From an uncultured Alphaproteobacteria bacterium (GTDB lineage Bacteria; Pseudomonadota; Alphaproteobacteria; Rs-D84): a DNA stretch of 41,694 nucleotides. The stretch lies in the NCBI GenBank assembly GCA_934272785.1, contig CAKQSE010000010.1, positions 1-41,694 of the forward strand, in the 5' to 3' direction. The notes beneath the pieces were generated by a model that saw only the letters and a list, made by a program, of their open reading frames with translations, was not told the origin of the DNA and searched no databases. Numbering within the stretch: the stretch's first letter is position 1; each line of letters begins with the position of its first letter. The position numbers and the translations under genes were made by a program. Positions 1-9,290 of this stretch are shown here, in pieces.

Positions 1-86
1 TTTGCCGACCCCAATACTTTTGAAATAATATTTTTTAACATAACTTTTCCTTGTCTTTTTCCCCAGATTTATAGCAATTTTGCACC

Positions 87-114
87 TTGCGGTCAAGATA
101 CTTTATGATATAAT
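87..114 (+). promoter_or_regulatory. Sigma70-type promoter of the 70-residue gene
   Basis: A -35 TTGCGG (87-92) and a perfect -10 TATAAT (109-114) are separated by 16 bp. The -10 lies in an extended context, TTATGATATAAT (103-114), that recurs elsewhere in the window. Transcription would start near 121, leaving a leader of about 60 nt. Confidence 0.65.
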
Positions 115-181
115 GCAGATAACGAAACAAACAAGTGGTCACAGGGATATTTTCCCATAATATCAAGAGCAGGGGGCAACA

Positions 182-394
182 ATGCGCGAACCAATTCACC
201 AGTTAAAACAATCAGATATCAGCAGCGAGGTTTTTATCGTCGCCCCGACGCAAATTGAATACATTGCCCAGATTTTTGCCGACAGTGTTGCCGACGCGAT
301 GAACATGCGAACATTTGCACCCAAAATTCGCCAGATTGCGTCGCAATCATTGCGCACGGCATTGTCTGCCGCCCGCCACGCCGGCGAAAAATAG
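182..394 (+). CDS. Small hypothetical cytoplasmic protein (70 aa)
   Basis: I do not recognise this family. The ORF has its own strong promoter (87-114), a good ribosome binding site (AGGGGG about 5-8 nt before the ATG) and a hairpin right after the stop (411-440), so it is probably a real single-gene transcript. The 70 residues include no signal peptide and no membrane segment. The second half (FADSVADAMNMRTFAPKIRQ and on) looks helical and ends basic and Ala-rich. There are no cysteines. Function unknown; the evidence is for expression signals only. Confidence 0.6.
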   Translation: MREPIHQLKQSDISSEVFIVAPTQIEYIAQIFADSVADAMNMRTFAPKIRQIASQSLRTALSAARHAGEK

Positions 395-410
395 GGTTAT
401 GCACCTTTGA

Positions 411-440
411 AAATCCCCTTCGCTGGCGAAGGGGATTTTA
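411..440 (+). terminator. Hairpin after the 70-residue gene
   Basis: A perfect 13-bp stem: 411-423 pairs with 426-438 around a TG loop, followed by TTATCTT. It sits 17 nt after the stop at 394. The stem core CCTTCGC/GCGAAGG also occurs in the repeat family at 565-590, so a repeat may have been recruited as terminator. Confidence 0.6.
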
Positions 441-874
441 TCTTGTCATTCCTGCGCAGGCAGGAATAGGGACTATGCAGTGCGAGCGTATGCGAGCCAT
501 ATCCGAGCGATTGCGTTATTTATTATTTGTGACTAATCATACCACTACCCCGTCCACTGCGTGGCCACTCCTTCGCCAGCGAAGGGGAATTTTGGGCTGC
601 GACAGGAAAAAGCAAGTGCGCTATCGGCGCACCCGCTACTTTATTGTCATTGCGAACGAAGTGAAGCAATCTAATAAAGTCCCTGCGGGGCAATAGATAC
701 CGGCCTACGCCGGTATGACGGCGGTGTGTGACTGGGACCTTATTCCATGAACGTTGTTCAAATGTATGTGGCTTATTATTTTTTTAGCCGTCACCCCGAC
801 GAAGGTCGGGGGCCATTGCCCCGCAGGGACTGATAATACCACTACCCCGTCCGCCGGGGCGTCCACCCCGACCC

Positions 875-909
875 GGCCCCCGCGGAATTGATAAATTCTG
901 TGGGCGGTT
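875..909. repeat. AATT-centred palindromic element, copy 1
   Basis: The core is CCCGCGGAATTG, then ATAAATTCTGTGGGCGG: an imperfect palindrome with GC-rich arms and an AATT/AAATT centre. Related copies lie at 24695-24732 and 24894-24932, each embedded in a different flanking repeat. This suggests the element inserts into other intergenic repeats. Confidence 0.6.
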
Positions 910-947
910 TCCTGGCGAAGGGGAATTTAGTGCGCTTTTACTTTTGT

Positions 948-975
948 CATTCTGGGGCTTGACCCCAGAATCCAG
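948..975 (+). repeat. CTGGGGCTTGACCCCAG repeat, copy 1
   Basis: A palindrome, TTCTGGGG-CTTGA-CCCCAGAA, flanked by TCA and TCCAG. Near-identical copies lie at 9331-9361 (inverted) and 9431-9460 (same orientation). Confidence 0.7.
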
Positions 976-1044
976 ATCATTGATGCCGCAAGCGGACGCG
1001 AGCACAAACATTGCTCTCTGCTCTCTGCGCGCATTGCTCTCTAT

Positions 1045-1071
1045 AACAAACGGGGCGATGCCCCGTTTGTT
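1045..1071 (-). terminator. Terminator of the giant surface-protein gene
   Basis: A perfect 12-bp stem: AACAAACGGGGC (1045-1056) pairs with 1060-1071 around a 3-nt loop. On the minus strand it directly overlaps the stop codon at 1070-1072. Confidence 0.65.
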
Positions 1072-4000
1072 ACATACTGTCGTCGTGAACCGAGTATGTG
1101 GTTGTGCCACTCTTGACACGTAACTTGCCCTTGGTGGTGCCACTGGTCATATCACCATAGTATTTGGTATCACCAATCTGGACATTCAGTGACGGCGTGG
1201 TCTTTTTCGTATTACGCAGATAGACCTTGTCATCACCGATGTGCAAGATTCGTCCACAGTCGGCGGCCTCGTCCGCACCGGCACCGTAACCGATTGTGGT
1301 CTGACCCGTCGGGCACTGACTGCGCGTCAGCACATCCGCCGCCGAGTAATAACCCGCGCCAACCGCCACACACGCATTGGCCAACAGGTTAGCACGCGTT
1401 GTATAACCCGGCTGGCCTGAGCCACCATTTGCCGCCGCGTTGTAATAACCACCATTACATTTCAGGTCTGCGACATTTACCCAGCACGATGCGCCACCGT
1501 TACCATAATCGTCACCCGTGCCGACATAGCAGTGCGACGCCGTGATATTACCGTAATCCAGGGCAGACGCCCCAAAGTTCGCATAACATCCACCTTTCTT
1601 GTTATGGTCACCAGTCTTGCCACTGTTCCAATAACTATACCCCGTCACCGCAGACGCATAGGTCTTGGCCGTTGGGCACGCGGTGCACGCCGCCTGGCCC
1701 GTGGTGTCGGCATATGTTGCGCCGGTGCACGCGGTGCACGATGACGTACTGTTATAATTCACATAGTGTTCTGCCTTGGCATAACCGGCATCGCATACCC
1801 CACTGGCGGTGGATTCTGCCGCGACTTTGACATATTTACCGCCTGCAACCTTCATCTGACAATCGGTATTTACCGCGCCGGCCGCGCCATTGCCATATCC
1901 CGTTGGGCACGCGGTGCGATCCAGGACATCCGCCCCAGAATAATACCCACCACCAACCGTCTGGCATACTTTGGACGTGATGTCTGCCTTGGTTTTATAC
2001 AGATACGTCGACGCGGTTGTATTGCCACCAAATGCCGGCGCATAATACTTTGCGTTACATTTCAGATCTGTTCTGGCAACGCCACACGTTGTGTTATACA
2101 CATTATTCGTTGTATCCCAATAACAGTGATACTTTGACAACGTTCCATTATTGATTGCCAACGAACCAAAGAACGCATAGCACCCAGATTTCGCAGAATG
2201 GATATTACCACTCTTGAAATATGAATACGATGTTGCACCTGTTGCGGTCGGGCACGCGGTGCATGATGTCGCACCCGTTGTTTCGGTGTATGTCGCACCC
2301 GTGCATGCCGTCTGCGATGTTGCACCCGTTGATGGCACGTAATAGCCTGCATCAGCCTTGACACACGCCGACGCCGCACTGGACCCTGTGCTGGGGTTAT
2401 ACGTTCCCGCATTACACGCTGTGCGCCCACCGGTCGACCCCCAATTTACCTGGGTCCCGCCCGCGCAGTATCCACCAGCGGTGCACTTTTCTTCGGCGGC
2501 ATTTGCCGTTTTGACAAAGTTCGTTGCCGTTGTTGTCAGATAACACGCCGTTGCCGGACCTGATTTTGCCGGACTCTTGGTATACACGCCGGTCCCCAGC
2601 GAGCTGCACGCGAATTTACCCATTTCACTTTCGTGCGTCCCGGTCGAGCATGACGGCATCGACGTATAACCCGGGCAGTAATAGTTTTCTGGGCACGCAA
2701 CAACATTGTGATACAACATACGATTTGACGTATTGTTACAGTATGTTTCCGAATACTTGTCCACCAAGTACCAGCCCGGATTCACCATGCTATAGTATTT
2801 GCCACCACCGGTATCGTATTTACCCGTTGTCGCATTATAGTATACGCTTTCGACGGTAAAGCGACCCGCCTCGTTCGTAAAGCTGTAGTTTGCACTGCAC
2901 GACGTTATCGCGCCCAGGCCACTGGACCAGCCCTGTTGCGTGAAACTGGTGCGTGTCGGGTTCAAGTAATCCGTCGGATACGTTGTGCGTTCGGTTGTTG
3001 AATCCGCCGCCGGACATGCGGTTGGCGAATTAGTCGCGCCATACGCCACCGATACCGATGGACAGTAATTCTTGACCGGGCATTTGGTTTGTGTGCTATC
3101 GCCCGCCGTGGCAATATACTGACCCGCCGTTGTTGTCACCTTGCACTGGGAATTCTTGGTCTTGCCATCTGTCTTGTCCGATGTATAGATTGACGGGCAT
3201 GCGGTGCACGATGTCGCCGTGCCGCCCGCCGAATACGTCGCACCGGTACAGATTGGACATGTTGTTCCACTGACGATATATCCTGCCTTGGCACTCAACG
3301 CCGTATTGACTGTTGCCGCCGCCCATGTGGTTGCACCATTGGACGCCGCAACCTGTTTATTATTACCAGACGCGCACCCCCCAGGTGTCGGACTGATTTG
3401 GACACAGCTGGTATATGATGTCCACCCGGTGCCGGTTGAATCTGCCTTGGTCCAGTTGCTGGTCAGGACAGGGCACGCCGTGCATGCCGCCATACCAGTG
3501 CTGGGCGCGTATGTCCAGTTTGCACACTTGGTTGCCGCGGTCGCCGATGCCGGGCAATATGATCCCGCCGGGCACACTGTGCACGATGTTGCGGTTGCAC
3601 TGGCGTAATATCCCGCCTTGGACTTTAACTGCGAGAGCAGCGTAATCGCGGTGCCATATGCGCTGGCACTGGACGCGACGCGTTTGACCGATCCACTGGC
3701 GCAATTTACCGGTGTTTGATATTCATAGCATGCGGTGTATGCACTGCTGCCGGCGGGCGACGTTGCCGTCCACCCTGAATCCGCATTTGGACACTTGTTG
3801 CTGCCACCGGTCGCACCATATGTAACCTTGGTTCCACCCGGGCACCAGTTGCCAGCGGCGCACTTGCTCTCGGCGGCGTTTGCCGTCGCGACATAGTTTG
3901 TTGCCGTTGTCGTCAGATAGCATGCCGCGGTCGATGTTGCCGACGCGCCACCATCAGACGTTGCATATTTGCCATTACCCAACGCGCTGCACAATTCCAG

Positions 4001-7000
4001 ACCGAATTTTTCAACATGAACCTCGGCCTTGTTGGTGGAATTACACGTCACCTTGTCTTTACCTGGACAGTATGCATTCTTGTCACACTCCACGGCCTGG
4101 GCATAGTATGCATATGTGCCACAACCCGTATCGCCCGTCAGATAGTATCCCGGTTTCACACTGAACCACAACACGGTGCCCTGGACATCATATCTGTTTG
4201 ATTGCGGATTATACCTCAGGTAATCATACAGGCTGCCGCGTGTCCCATTATATGTATTCAGCACCTGGCACTGGGTAATTGCCGAACTTCCCGTTAACGT
4301 ACTCAGCGATGTTGCGGCAATCGCACTGGCATAATATGCCGTTGGGACTACGGCGCGCTTGTGATCCGCCGCGGTCGGGCACGCAATTGGCGAATTGGTC
4401 GAACCATATGCAACCATTGCGGCCGGGCAATAGTTATTTGCCGGACATGTCGTCAGGGTTGTCCCCTTGGCCGTCCCCAGGTATTTACCACCGGCGACAC
4501 TTATTTTACAATCTGCTTCTGTGGCACCGGCGGGTCCATCACGATATCCCGTCGGACACTGAGTGCGCAACACGTCCCCGTCCGGGGAGTAATAACCCGT
4601 TTCGGCATCACGGCACGTCGTGGTCAACTCTGCGCGGCCACCCTGGGTGCGGTCGGTCAGGCTGCCAAAGCCAACCTCGGTTGCGTCGGTTGATGACGCA
4701 CCATAACGACTGGTGAAATATCCGGCGTCACAGGACAACTCGCCCCGTGCAACAGTGCAGTAAAAATCATATGAATTCGAATTCACATTCCAATAGCATC
4801 TGTAATTATTGACGTGACCGTGTTCCAGATCCAGCCCGTTAAAGTATGCCACACATCCGTCTTTCTTGGAATGCACCGACGTATTGTCAACCAGGTTATA
4901 GTAACCATATGATCCCGTGCCACCCGGCGTCACACTGGCGTCAACTGTCGGGCATGCTGTGCACGATGTTGCGCCCGTGGTTTCGGTATACGTCGCGCCC
5001 GTGCACGCCGTTTGTGACGTTGCTGCCGCCGATGGGACATAATAACCCGCCGACGCCTTGACACACGCCGATGCCGCACTGGCCCCGGTGCTGGGGTTAT
5101 ACGTTCCCGCATTACACGCCGTGCGTCCCTGGATGCTGCTGGTGTTGAATGAATATGTTCCACCCGCACAATAGTATCCGGCATCACACGATTTACATGT
5201 CAGTGTATTGCTCGGCAAATACTTACCCGCGTCACACTTTACAGAGTTTACCGTCCATTTTGCATACAGCGTAATATCGCCAACATGGTTTGCATACAGG
5301 CTGTTCACCATGCTGCCGTTGGTATTCGTGTATTGCGTGTCGGTGCCCGCAGTGTTCGCATAATACCCCGCGAACGTATATCCCGTGCGCACAGGCAACG
5401 TAATCGTGTATCCACCGGTTCCCAGACAGGTTGTCGTGGCCGCGTCGCTGTAATAATAACATGGCGAAGAGGTCTTGTATTTATACCATGCGGCGGTTGT
5501 TCCGTTTGATGTCACCCCAGACGTCGCATTGACATTGTATGTGATTTTATATGTCCGCGGGCTGCACGATGCACTGACATCGCCAACGCCCATTGCGCCG
5601 GTAACTGTGAACGATGTCGTTGTATTTGTGCCACCAGACTGGCTGTATCCATTGGTACATGTTACTGCACACGATACCTTGTTCCCAGATATTGTCTTGG
5701 TCGCAGTTCCATTTGTTACATTACAGCTGGTCGTTGCAAATAATGCATACAGCGTAGTATCTGACGTAAATGTAGTATTAGACGCGGTAATCTTGCCGGT
5801 TTTGTCAATATACTCGTCACCCTTGGCGGTTTCATACCCCGTAAATACATAACCAGACTTCGTCGGGACGGTAATTGTTGATATCGCCGACGTTGCCGCG
5901 GAATTTGAATAGAAACCAGTGTTATATTTTTCGTAAATGACACTTGTTCCACCCGTGCCACCACCCTGCGTGCTGGGATCCAACGTAATGGTCCAGATAC
6001 CAGGCGAGCACGTTGCACTGGCCGTATTGTTATTCGATGCGACATAACCGGCACTGGGCGTCACGGTATATGTCGACGCGGGCCACGACGAACCGGTGTA
6101 TGACACGGTGTTTGACTTTACGGTCGCACATCCGGCGATTGTCTTGGACGGGGCGGTGTACTGACACGCCTTGCTGTTCTTGGACTGTGCCGCCGATGTA
6201 TATGTCCCGCCCGTAACCGATACGCCTGGCAGGCCACTGCACGGTGCATACCCCCCACAACCGATACCATTGTCATCGTCATCAGTCTCAGGGCAACCTT
6301 CGGGATAATTTCCCGCTGGTATGGGCTCGCACCATCCACTGACATCGCCATAATATCCCGCCGGACAGTATTCTTTGTCCGCGCATGTGCCACCAACGTT
6401 CACCGCATTCCATTCCCCAGTGTCCAACACCACATCACCACCGGTTTTGCCATAATAAACCTTGGTTCCACCGGGATAGTAAAACGTTGTCGGATCATCA
6501 CACGCAACCTGGCCCGCGCCAGCAGTCTTTACGTATTTACCCGCCGTCGTTGTTAAATAACAGTTACCAATCGCCGAACGTGCGCCATCACTGTGCGTAT
6601 ATTCACCGGGGCACGCGGTGCATGACGTTGCCGTGCCCCCCGCGCTGTATGTGCCATCGCCGCACGGGGTGCATGTCGGTTTGTATGTGCCGGCACCACT
6701 GATATAATATCCCGCATTACATGCTGTGGTATATGTCGCTGTGCCAGCGCTGTTGATGGTCAGTGTACATTTGCCATTTGATGGCTGAACACAATTTGTT
6801 GCCCATGCCGCATACAGACTGGTATTTGACGCAAACGTCGTATTTGATGGCAATGTTCCATCCGCCGTGATTCGGCGCGTGCCCGTGCCACCCGATGCTG
6901 TTAAATCTGTCTGGGTTGTGGAATAGAATCCGCGGAACGTATATCCCGTGCGAGTCGGAACGGCTGCCTTGCTGAGCGCGGTTGTCGCCGTGCTGTTGCT

Positions 7001-8722
7001 GTACCAGCCTGTCGCATACTTTTCATATATCGTGCTGTGCGTTGCGGTATTGTTATAATTCCGCAGTGTAATCGGATAAACCGTTCCGGTACACGCCCCA
7101 GATATATTTTGACCAGAACCCAAATATTCTTTCCAACAGCTAAACTGAGGATATAACTTTATATCGCCGTTGACATTACATGAGCCTGAATCGCTAAGCA
7201 AGCCTGTATCATCTACACACTGCGTTCCACCGGATGCTGCCGTTGTGTTAAAATGTCCCCCATATGATGCATATTGCTTGGTCGGCAGGGTGCCCGAAAC
7301 CTTGGTTATTGCGGTGGTACATGTGCTGTTACTATACCACGTCGTTGAACCGGTCTTTTTATACACAACTATATCTGTGCCCGTGCCACTATTATACGCG
7401 CCAACCAATGTAACCTTGTTACAATTCGCAGCACAGGTATATGAACTGGTTGCAGTGCTGCTGGCGGTGCCACCACGTGTGTATCCGGTCGAACATGTGC
7501 TGATGGCGCACTTGTTTAGTATTTGCTTGGTCGACGATGACCACGTTGGTGTTGTCCATGTGTTGGCACCGGTTGCGTTTGAACATGTTGCATTACACGC
7601 TGTTGCGCCAGTCGCAGTTGTTGTTTTTCCACCCGTACAAACGTTCATACCAAACGTTTCAGTGTGAACCGTGGATTGGTTTGATGAACTGCACGATACT
7701 TTGGATTTGCCCGGACACGCCGCGCCAACCGGGCATACCGCCACCGATTTATAATACGCATATGCGCCACAACCACCCCTGTCGGTCAGGTAATATCCCG
7801 GTCCAACCGCGTCGTATGCCCATGCGGACACGGTCCCCTGGTATCGCATTGTGGCGTCATCCAGGTACACGTATTCATACAAACCAACCGTTTGACCACT
7901 GGTCACACTGGTGTCTGGGTCATACCATACCAGGGCCTGACACTCGCTGGCCGTGCCACGGCCATTTGCCGACGTCACACTGGCACTGGAAAACTTTGCA
8001 CCCTTGTATTCGGTCGGGAACGTTGCGCGCTTGTACGCATCACTGGTTGGGTCTGGACACTCTCGCTGTATATGTTCTTCGCAGTATGTGGTGCCGGTAC
8101 ACTGGGCCTGGCCGGTACATGCACCATAATTCACATTACAGCCCGTGCCATAATAACCATATGACATTGTCGTGCACGTCGCCGCCGCGGTCGCCGATGA
8201 CGTTTTATATGTTCCCTGTGTACACGCTGACCACACCGCATAAACCGTGGTGTTTGCCGCAAATGTCATTGAAAATGAACCAGATGTCGCCGAACTGGAC
8301 GTTGACCATCCAACCAGACGATATCCCGCACGGTAATAGTTGGTTCCTGTTCCGTTATCCAGGCTACATGCCTCGCCAAAGTTACACGTTCTCTTGCTTA
8401 AAAACGCGCTGCCCGAACGAATTGTCCCATTGTTCAGATTCAATGTCACTGTAACCGTTTTCTGGACCGGGGCGGCCGTGCCACCGGCACAGGTATATTT
8501 ATCAACGCCATTGTATTGGCCCATAACAGAGCAGGGGCGACACGCATTTCCGACCGCAGATGTGCCGTTATGCACCGTTGATGACGCGCTGGATGTCATG
8601 TAATACCCAGATGCGCAACTGGTATATTGCTTGTACGTGGGGCATGTATAGCCCGCCGCCAGCACATTACCGGCATAAAAAACCCCAACCACAAATGCAA
8701 AAATACGCAGAATTCTGGACAT
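1070..8722 (-). CDS. Giant secreted modular Cys-rich protein with InlB-type B-repeats (2550 aa)
   Basis: Start chosen at ATG 8722: it gives a clean signal peptide (MSRILRIFAFVVGVFYAGNVLAA, cut before GYTCP), it follows GGGAAG, and the upstream in-frame ATG at 8755 lies inside the -10 box. The mature part is rich in Cys, Gly, Thr, Tyr and Ser. It contains short Cys modules of the CPAGxYCP and TGATYTETTGATSCTACP types, resembling GCC2/GCC3 or TNFR-like repeats. It also has about four (R/K)(S/T)GYxFxG(F/Y)..TLYAxW units of the Listeria-Bacteroides (InlB B) repeat near nt 8270, 6940, 5840 and 5370. Two longer modules each occur three times: one at nt 4700-5130, 2000-2420 and 1270-1690, the other at 7660-8090, 3985-4390 and 2605-3020. 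The last 60 or so residues (GRILHIGDD...HDDSM) are not repetitive. No barrel or LPXTG signal is seen. An extracytoplasmic adhesin or surface-coat role is inferred. Confidence 0.85.
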   Translation of the reverse strand: MSRILRIFAFVVGVFYAGNVLAAGYTCPTYKQYTSCASGYYMTSSASSTVHNGTSAVGNACRPCSVMGQYNGVDKYTCAGGTAAPVQKTVTVTLNLNNGTIRSGSAFLSKRTCNFGEACSLDNGTGTNYYRAGYRLVGWSTSSSATSGSFSMTFAANTTVYAVWSACTQGTYKTSSATAAATCTTMSYGYYGTGCNVNYGACTGQAQCTGTTYCEEHIQRECPDPTSDAYKRATFPTEYKGAKFSSASVTSANGRGTASECQALVWYDPDTSVTSGQTVGLYEYVYLDDATMRYQGTVSAWAYDAVGPGYYLTDRGGCGAYAYYKSVAVCPVGAACPGKSKVSCSSSNQSTVHTETFGMNVCTGGKTTTATGATACNATCSNATGANTWTTPTWSSSTKQILNKCAISTCSTGYTRGGTASSTATSSYTCAANCNKVTLVGAYNSGTGTDIVVYKKTGSTTWYSNSTCTTAITKVSGTLPTKQYASYGGHFNTTAASGGTQCVDDTGLLSDSGSCNVNGDIKLYPQFSCWKEYLGSGQNISGACTGTVYPITLRNYNNTATHSTIYEKYATGWYSNSTATTALSKAAVPTRTGYTFRGFYSTTQTDLTASGGTGTRRITADGTLPSNTTFASNTSLYAAWATNCVQPSNGKCTLTINSAGTATYTTACNAGYYISGAGTYKPTCTPCGDGTYSAGGTATSCTACPGEYTHSDGARSAIGNCYLTTTAGKYVKTAGAGQVACDDPTTFYYPGGTKVYYGKTGGDVVLDTGEWNAVNVGGTCADKEYCPAGYYGDVSGWCEPIPAGNYPEGCPETDDDDNGIGCGGYAPCSGLPGVSVTGGTYTSAAQSKNSKACQYTAPSKTIAGCATVKSNTVSYTGSSWPASTYTVTPSAGYVASNNNTASATCSPGIWTITLDPSTQGGGTGGTSVIYEKYNTGFYSNSAATSAISTITVPTKSGYVFTGYETAKGDEYIDKTGKITASNTTFTSDTTLYALFATTSCNVTNGTATKTISGNKVSCAVTCTNGYSQSGGTNTTTSFTVTGAMGVGDVSASCSPRTYKITYNVNATSGVTSNGTTAAWYKYKTSSPCYYYSDAATTTCLGTGGYTITLPVRTGYTFAGYYANTAGTDTQYTNTNGSMVNSLYANHVGDITLYAKWTVNSVKCDAGKYLPSNTLTCKSCDAGYYCAGGTYSFNTSSIQGRTACNAGTYNPSTGASAASACVKASAGYYVPSAAATSQTACTGATYTETTGATSCTACPTVDASVTPGGTGSYGYYNLVDNTSVHSKKDGCVAYFNGLDLEHGHVNNYRCYWNVNSNSYDFYCTVARGELSCDAGYFTSRYGASSTDATEVGFGSLTDRTQGGRAELTTTCRDAETGYYSPDGDVLRTQCPTGYRDGPAGATEADCKISVAGGKYLGTAKGTTLTTCPANNYCPAAMVAYGSTNSPIACPTAADHKRAVVPTAYYASAIAATSLSTLTGSSAITQCQVLNTYNGTRGSLYDYLRYNPQSNRYDVQGTVLWFSVKPGYYLTGDTGCGTYAYYAQAVECDKNAYCPGKDKVTCNSTNKAEVHVEKFGLELCSALGNGKYATSDGGASATSTAACYLTTTATNYVATANAAESKCAAGNWCPGGTKVTYGATGGSNKCPNADSGWTATSPAGSSAYTACYEYQTPVNCASGSVKRVASSASAYGTAITLLSQLKSKAGYYASATATSCTVCPAGSYCPASATAATKCANWTYAPSTGMAACTACPVLTSNWTKADSTGTGWTSYTSCVQISPTPGGCASGNNKQVAASNGATTWAAATVNTALSAKAGYIVSGTTCPICTGATYSAGGTATSCTACPSIYTSDKTDGKTKNSQCKVTTTAGQYIATAGDSTQTKCPVKNYCPSVSVAYGATNSPTACPAADSTTERTTYPTDYLNPTRTSFTQQGWSSGLGAITSCSANYSFTNEAGRFTVESVYYNATTGKYDTGGGKYYSMVNPGWYLVDKYSETYCNNTSNRMLYHNVVACPENYYCPGYTSMPSCSTGTHESEMGKFACSSLGTGVYTKSPAKSGPATACYLTTTATNFVKTANAAEEKCTAGGYCAGGTQVNWGSTGGRTACNAGTYNPSTGSSAASACVKADAGYYVPSTGATSQTACTGATYTETTGATSCTACPTATGATSYSYFKSGNIHSAKSGCYAFFGSLAINNGTLSKYHCYWDTTNNVYNTTCGVARTDLKCNAKYYAPAFGGNTTASTYLYKTKADITSKVCQTVGGGYYSGADVLDRTACPTGYGNGAAGAVNTDCQMKVAGGKYVKVAAESTASGVCDAGYAKAEHYVNYNSTSSCTACTGATYADTTGQAACTACPTAKTYASAVTGYSYWNSGKTGDHNKKGGCYANFGASALDYGNITASHCYVGTGDDYGNGGASCWVNVADLKCNGGYYNAAANGGSGQPGYTTRANLLANACVAVGAGYYSAADVLTRSQCPTGQTTIGYGAGADEAADCGRILHIGDDKVYLRNTKKTTPSLNVQIGDTKYYGDMTSGTTKGKLRVKSGTTTYSVHDDSM

Positions 8723-8753
8723 TCTTCCCACTTCTTTTTCTCTTTTGTTATTC

Positions 8754-8783
8754 ATCTTAGAAAAAAAGCCGTATTCACTGCAA
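8754..8783 (-). promoter_or_regulatory. Promoter of the giant surface-protein gene
   Basis: On the minus strand, -35 TTGCAG (8778-8783), an 18-bp spacer and -10 TAAGAT (8754-8759). The expected start near 8747 leaves a leader of about 25 nt before ATG 8722 and excludes the ATG at 8755. The gene at 14452 has the same N18-TAAGAT arrangement. Confidence 0.55.
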
Positions 8784-8833
8784 GGGAAAAATACTTTTTT
8801 GTTTGCGCCACGGCGCGCGCGACAAAATTTTCG

Positions 8834-8861
8834 TTGAATTTTGACAAATTGCTGGTAAAAT
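8834..8861 (+). promoter_or_regulatory. Promoter of rnpB
   Basis: TTGAAT (8834-8839), a 16-bp spacer and TAAAAT (8856-8861) place the start close to the first paired base of the RNase P RNA (about 8870). A TTGACA at 8841-8846 is a competing -35 but has no suitably spaced -10. Confidence 0.5.
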
Positions 8862-8869
8862 TTTGTCCA

Positions 8870-9196
8870 TCCAGACGCGCAGAGCATAGTCGCCCGGTTT
8901 CCCCGGGCGGAGGAAAGTCCGGACTGCATGGGACGGCACATCGGCTAATGACCGAGCGGGGCGACCCGACGATTAGAGCAACAGTGACGAAGCGATTAAA
9001 TTCGAGTGAAACGGGCAATCTCTGTGCGCAGCAACTTCAAATAGGCCCCCGTTAAAGTGTCCCAACCAGGGGGCGGGTAGAAGGCTTGACGTCCGGTGGC
9101 AACATCGGATGCAGATTGATTATGCTCGCTACCCCGATGGCGGTTGTAATGACGGCTGCGGGGCAGGACAGAATCCGGCTTATCGTGTGTCTGGTA
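8870..9196 (+). ncRNA. rnpB: RNase P RNA (bacterial type A, alphaproteobacterial)
   Basis: This is the catalytic RNA that trims the 5' leader of pre-tRNAs. Diagnostic conserved segments are present: GGAGGAAAGTCCGGACT near the 5' end (about 8909), an AGAGCAACAG-like motif (about 8975), and GGACAGAATCCGGCTTATCG near the 3' end (about 9166-9185). The ends were set from helix P1: CAGACGCGC (8872-8880) pairs over nine positions, with G-U pairs, with GTGTGTCTG (9185-9193). A hairpin terminator follows. The length of about 327 nt is at the short end for type A, as in several reduced alphaproteobacteria. The exact ends are estimates. Confidence 0.93.
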
Positions 9197-9224
9197 ACCG
9201 CCCATCCGGGCGGTTCCTTTTTTT
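9196..9224 (+). terminator. Terminator of rnpB
   Basis: An 8-bp stem AACCGCCC/GGGCGGTT with loop ATCC (9196-9215), followed by CC and a run of seven T. Confidence 0.85.
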
Positions 9225-9226
9225 AG

Positions 9227-9290
9227 AGAGAGCAGAGAGCAATGATAAAGTGAGTAAGTGACAGAGTGATAAAGTGATACAGTTTTAGAA
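9227..9290 (+). repeat. Left arm of a long inverted repeat (GTGATAAA family)
   Basis: This 64-bp arm starts AGAGAGCAGAGAGC and continues with iterated AAGTGA(G/T)(A/T)A units up to CAGTTTTAGAA. Its near-exact inverse is at 10002-10063, differing by one substitution and a 2-bp deletion. The same word family appears at 19034-19117 and, more weakly, between tolR and tolA. Confidence 0.8.

Larger units (their letters stand above)
441..1044. repeat. Gene-free spacer built of intergenic palindromic repeats
   Basis: I see no credible gene here. Elements in order: a TGTCATTCCTGCGCAGGCAGG-like palindrome with the tail GTGCGAGC..GCGAGCCATATCC (444-505); a CTTCGCCAGCGAAGGGGAAT palindrome (about 567-590); a GTCATTGCGAACGAAGTGAAGC-type element running to a CGGCCTACGCCGGTATGACGG motif (646-722); a CACCCCGACGAAGGTCGGGG hairpin (about 791-812); a GC-capped AATT palindrome (875-909); a TCATTCTGGGGCTTGACCCC-type palindrome (948-975); and CTCTCTG-rich sequence (1012-1044). 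Most recur at 9.2-10.1 kb or 24.6-25.0 kb. Confidence 0.75.

Noticed and set aside
475..696. 73-codon plus-strand ORF in the first repeat spacer
   Set aside because: Made entirely of repeat elements that recur elsewhere in the window.
784..1143. 119-codon minus-strand ORF
   Set aside because: Runs across intergenic palindromes and the end of the giant gene in another frame; low-complexity Arg/Gly/Pro product.
1270..5130. CRISPR-like regular repetition
   Set aside because: The repeats are coding, diverged and of protein-domain length; there are no 25-40 bp identical repeats with unique spacers anywhere in the window.
7537..8454. 305-codon plus-strand ORF opposite the giant gene
   Set aside because: Antisense shadow of a repetitive Cys/Gly/Thr-rich gene; the product is a His/Thr/Pro/Cys mix with no start signals.
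8723..8941. N-terminal extension of the giant ORF to 8941
   Set aside because: Would pass through the rnpB 5' end and both promoters; the in-frame ATG at 8755 lies inside the -10 box.
8627..9055. 142-codon plus-strand ORF over rnpB
   Set aside because: Overlaps the RNase P RNA and the antisense of the giant gene; no family resemblance.
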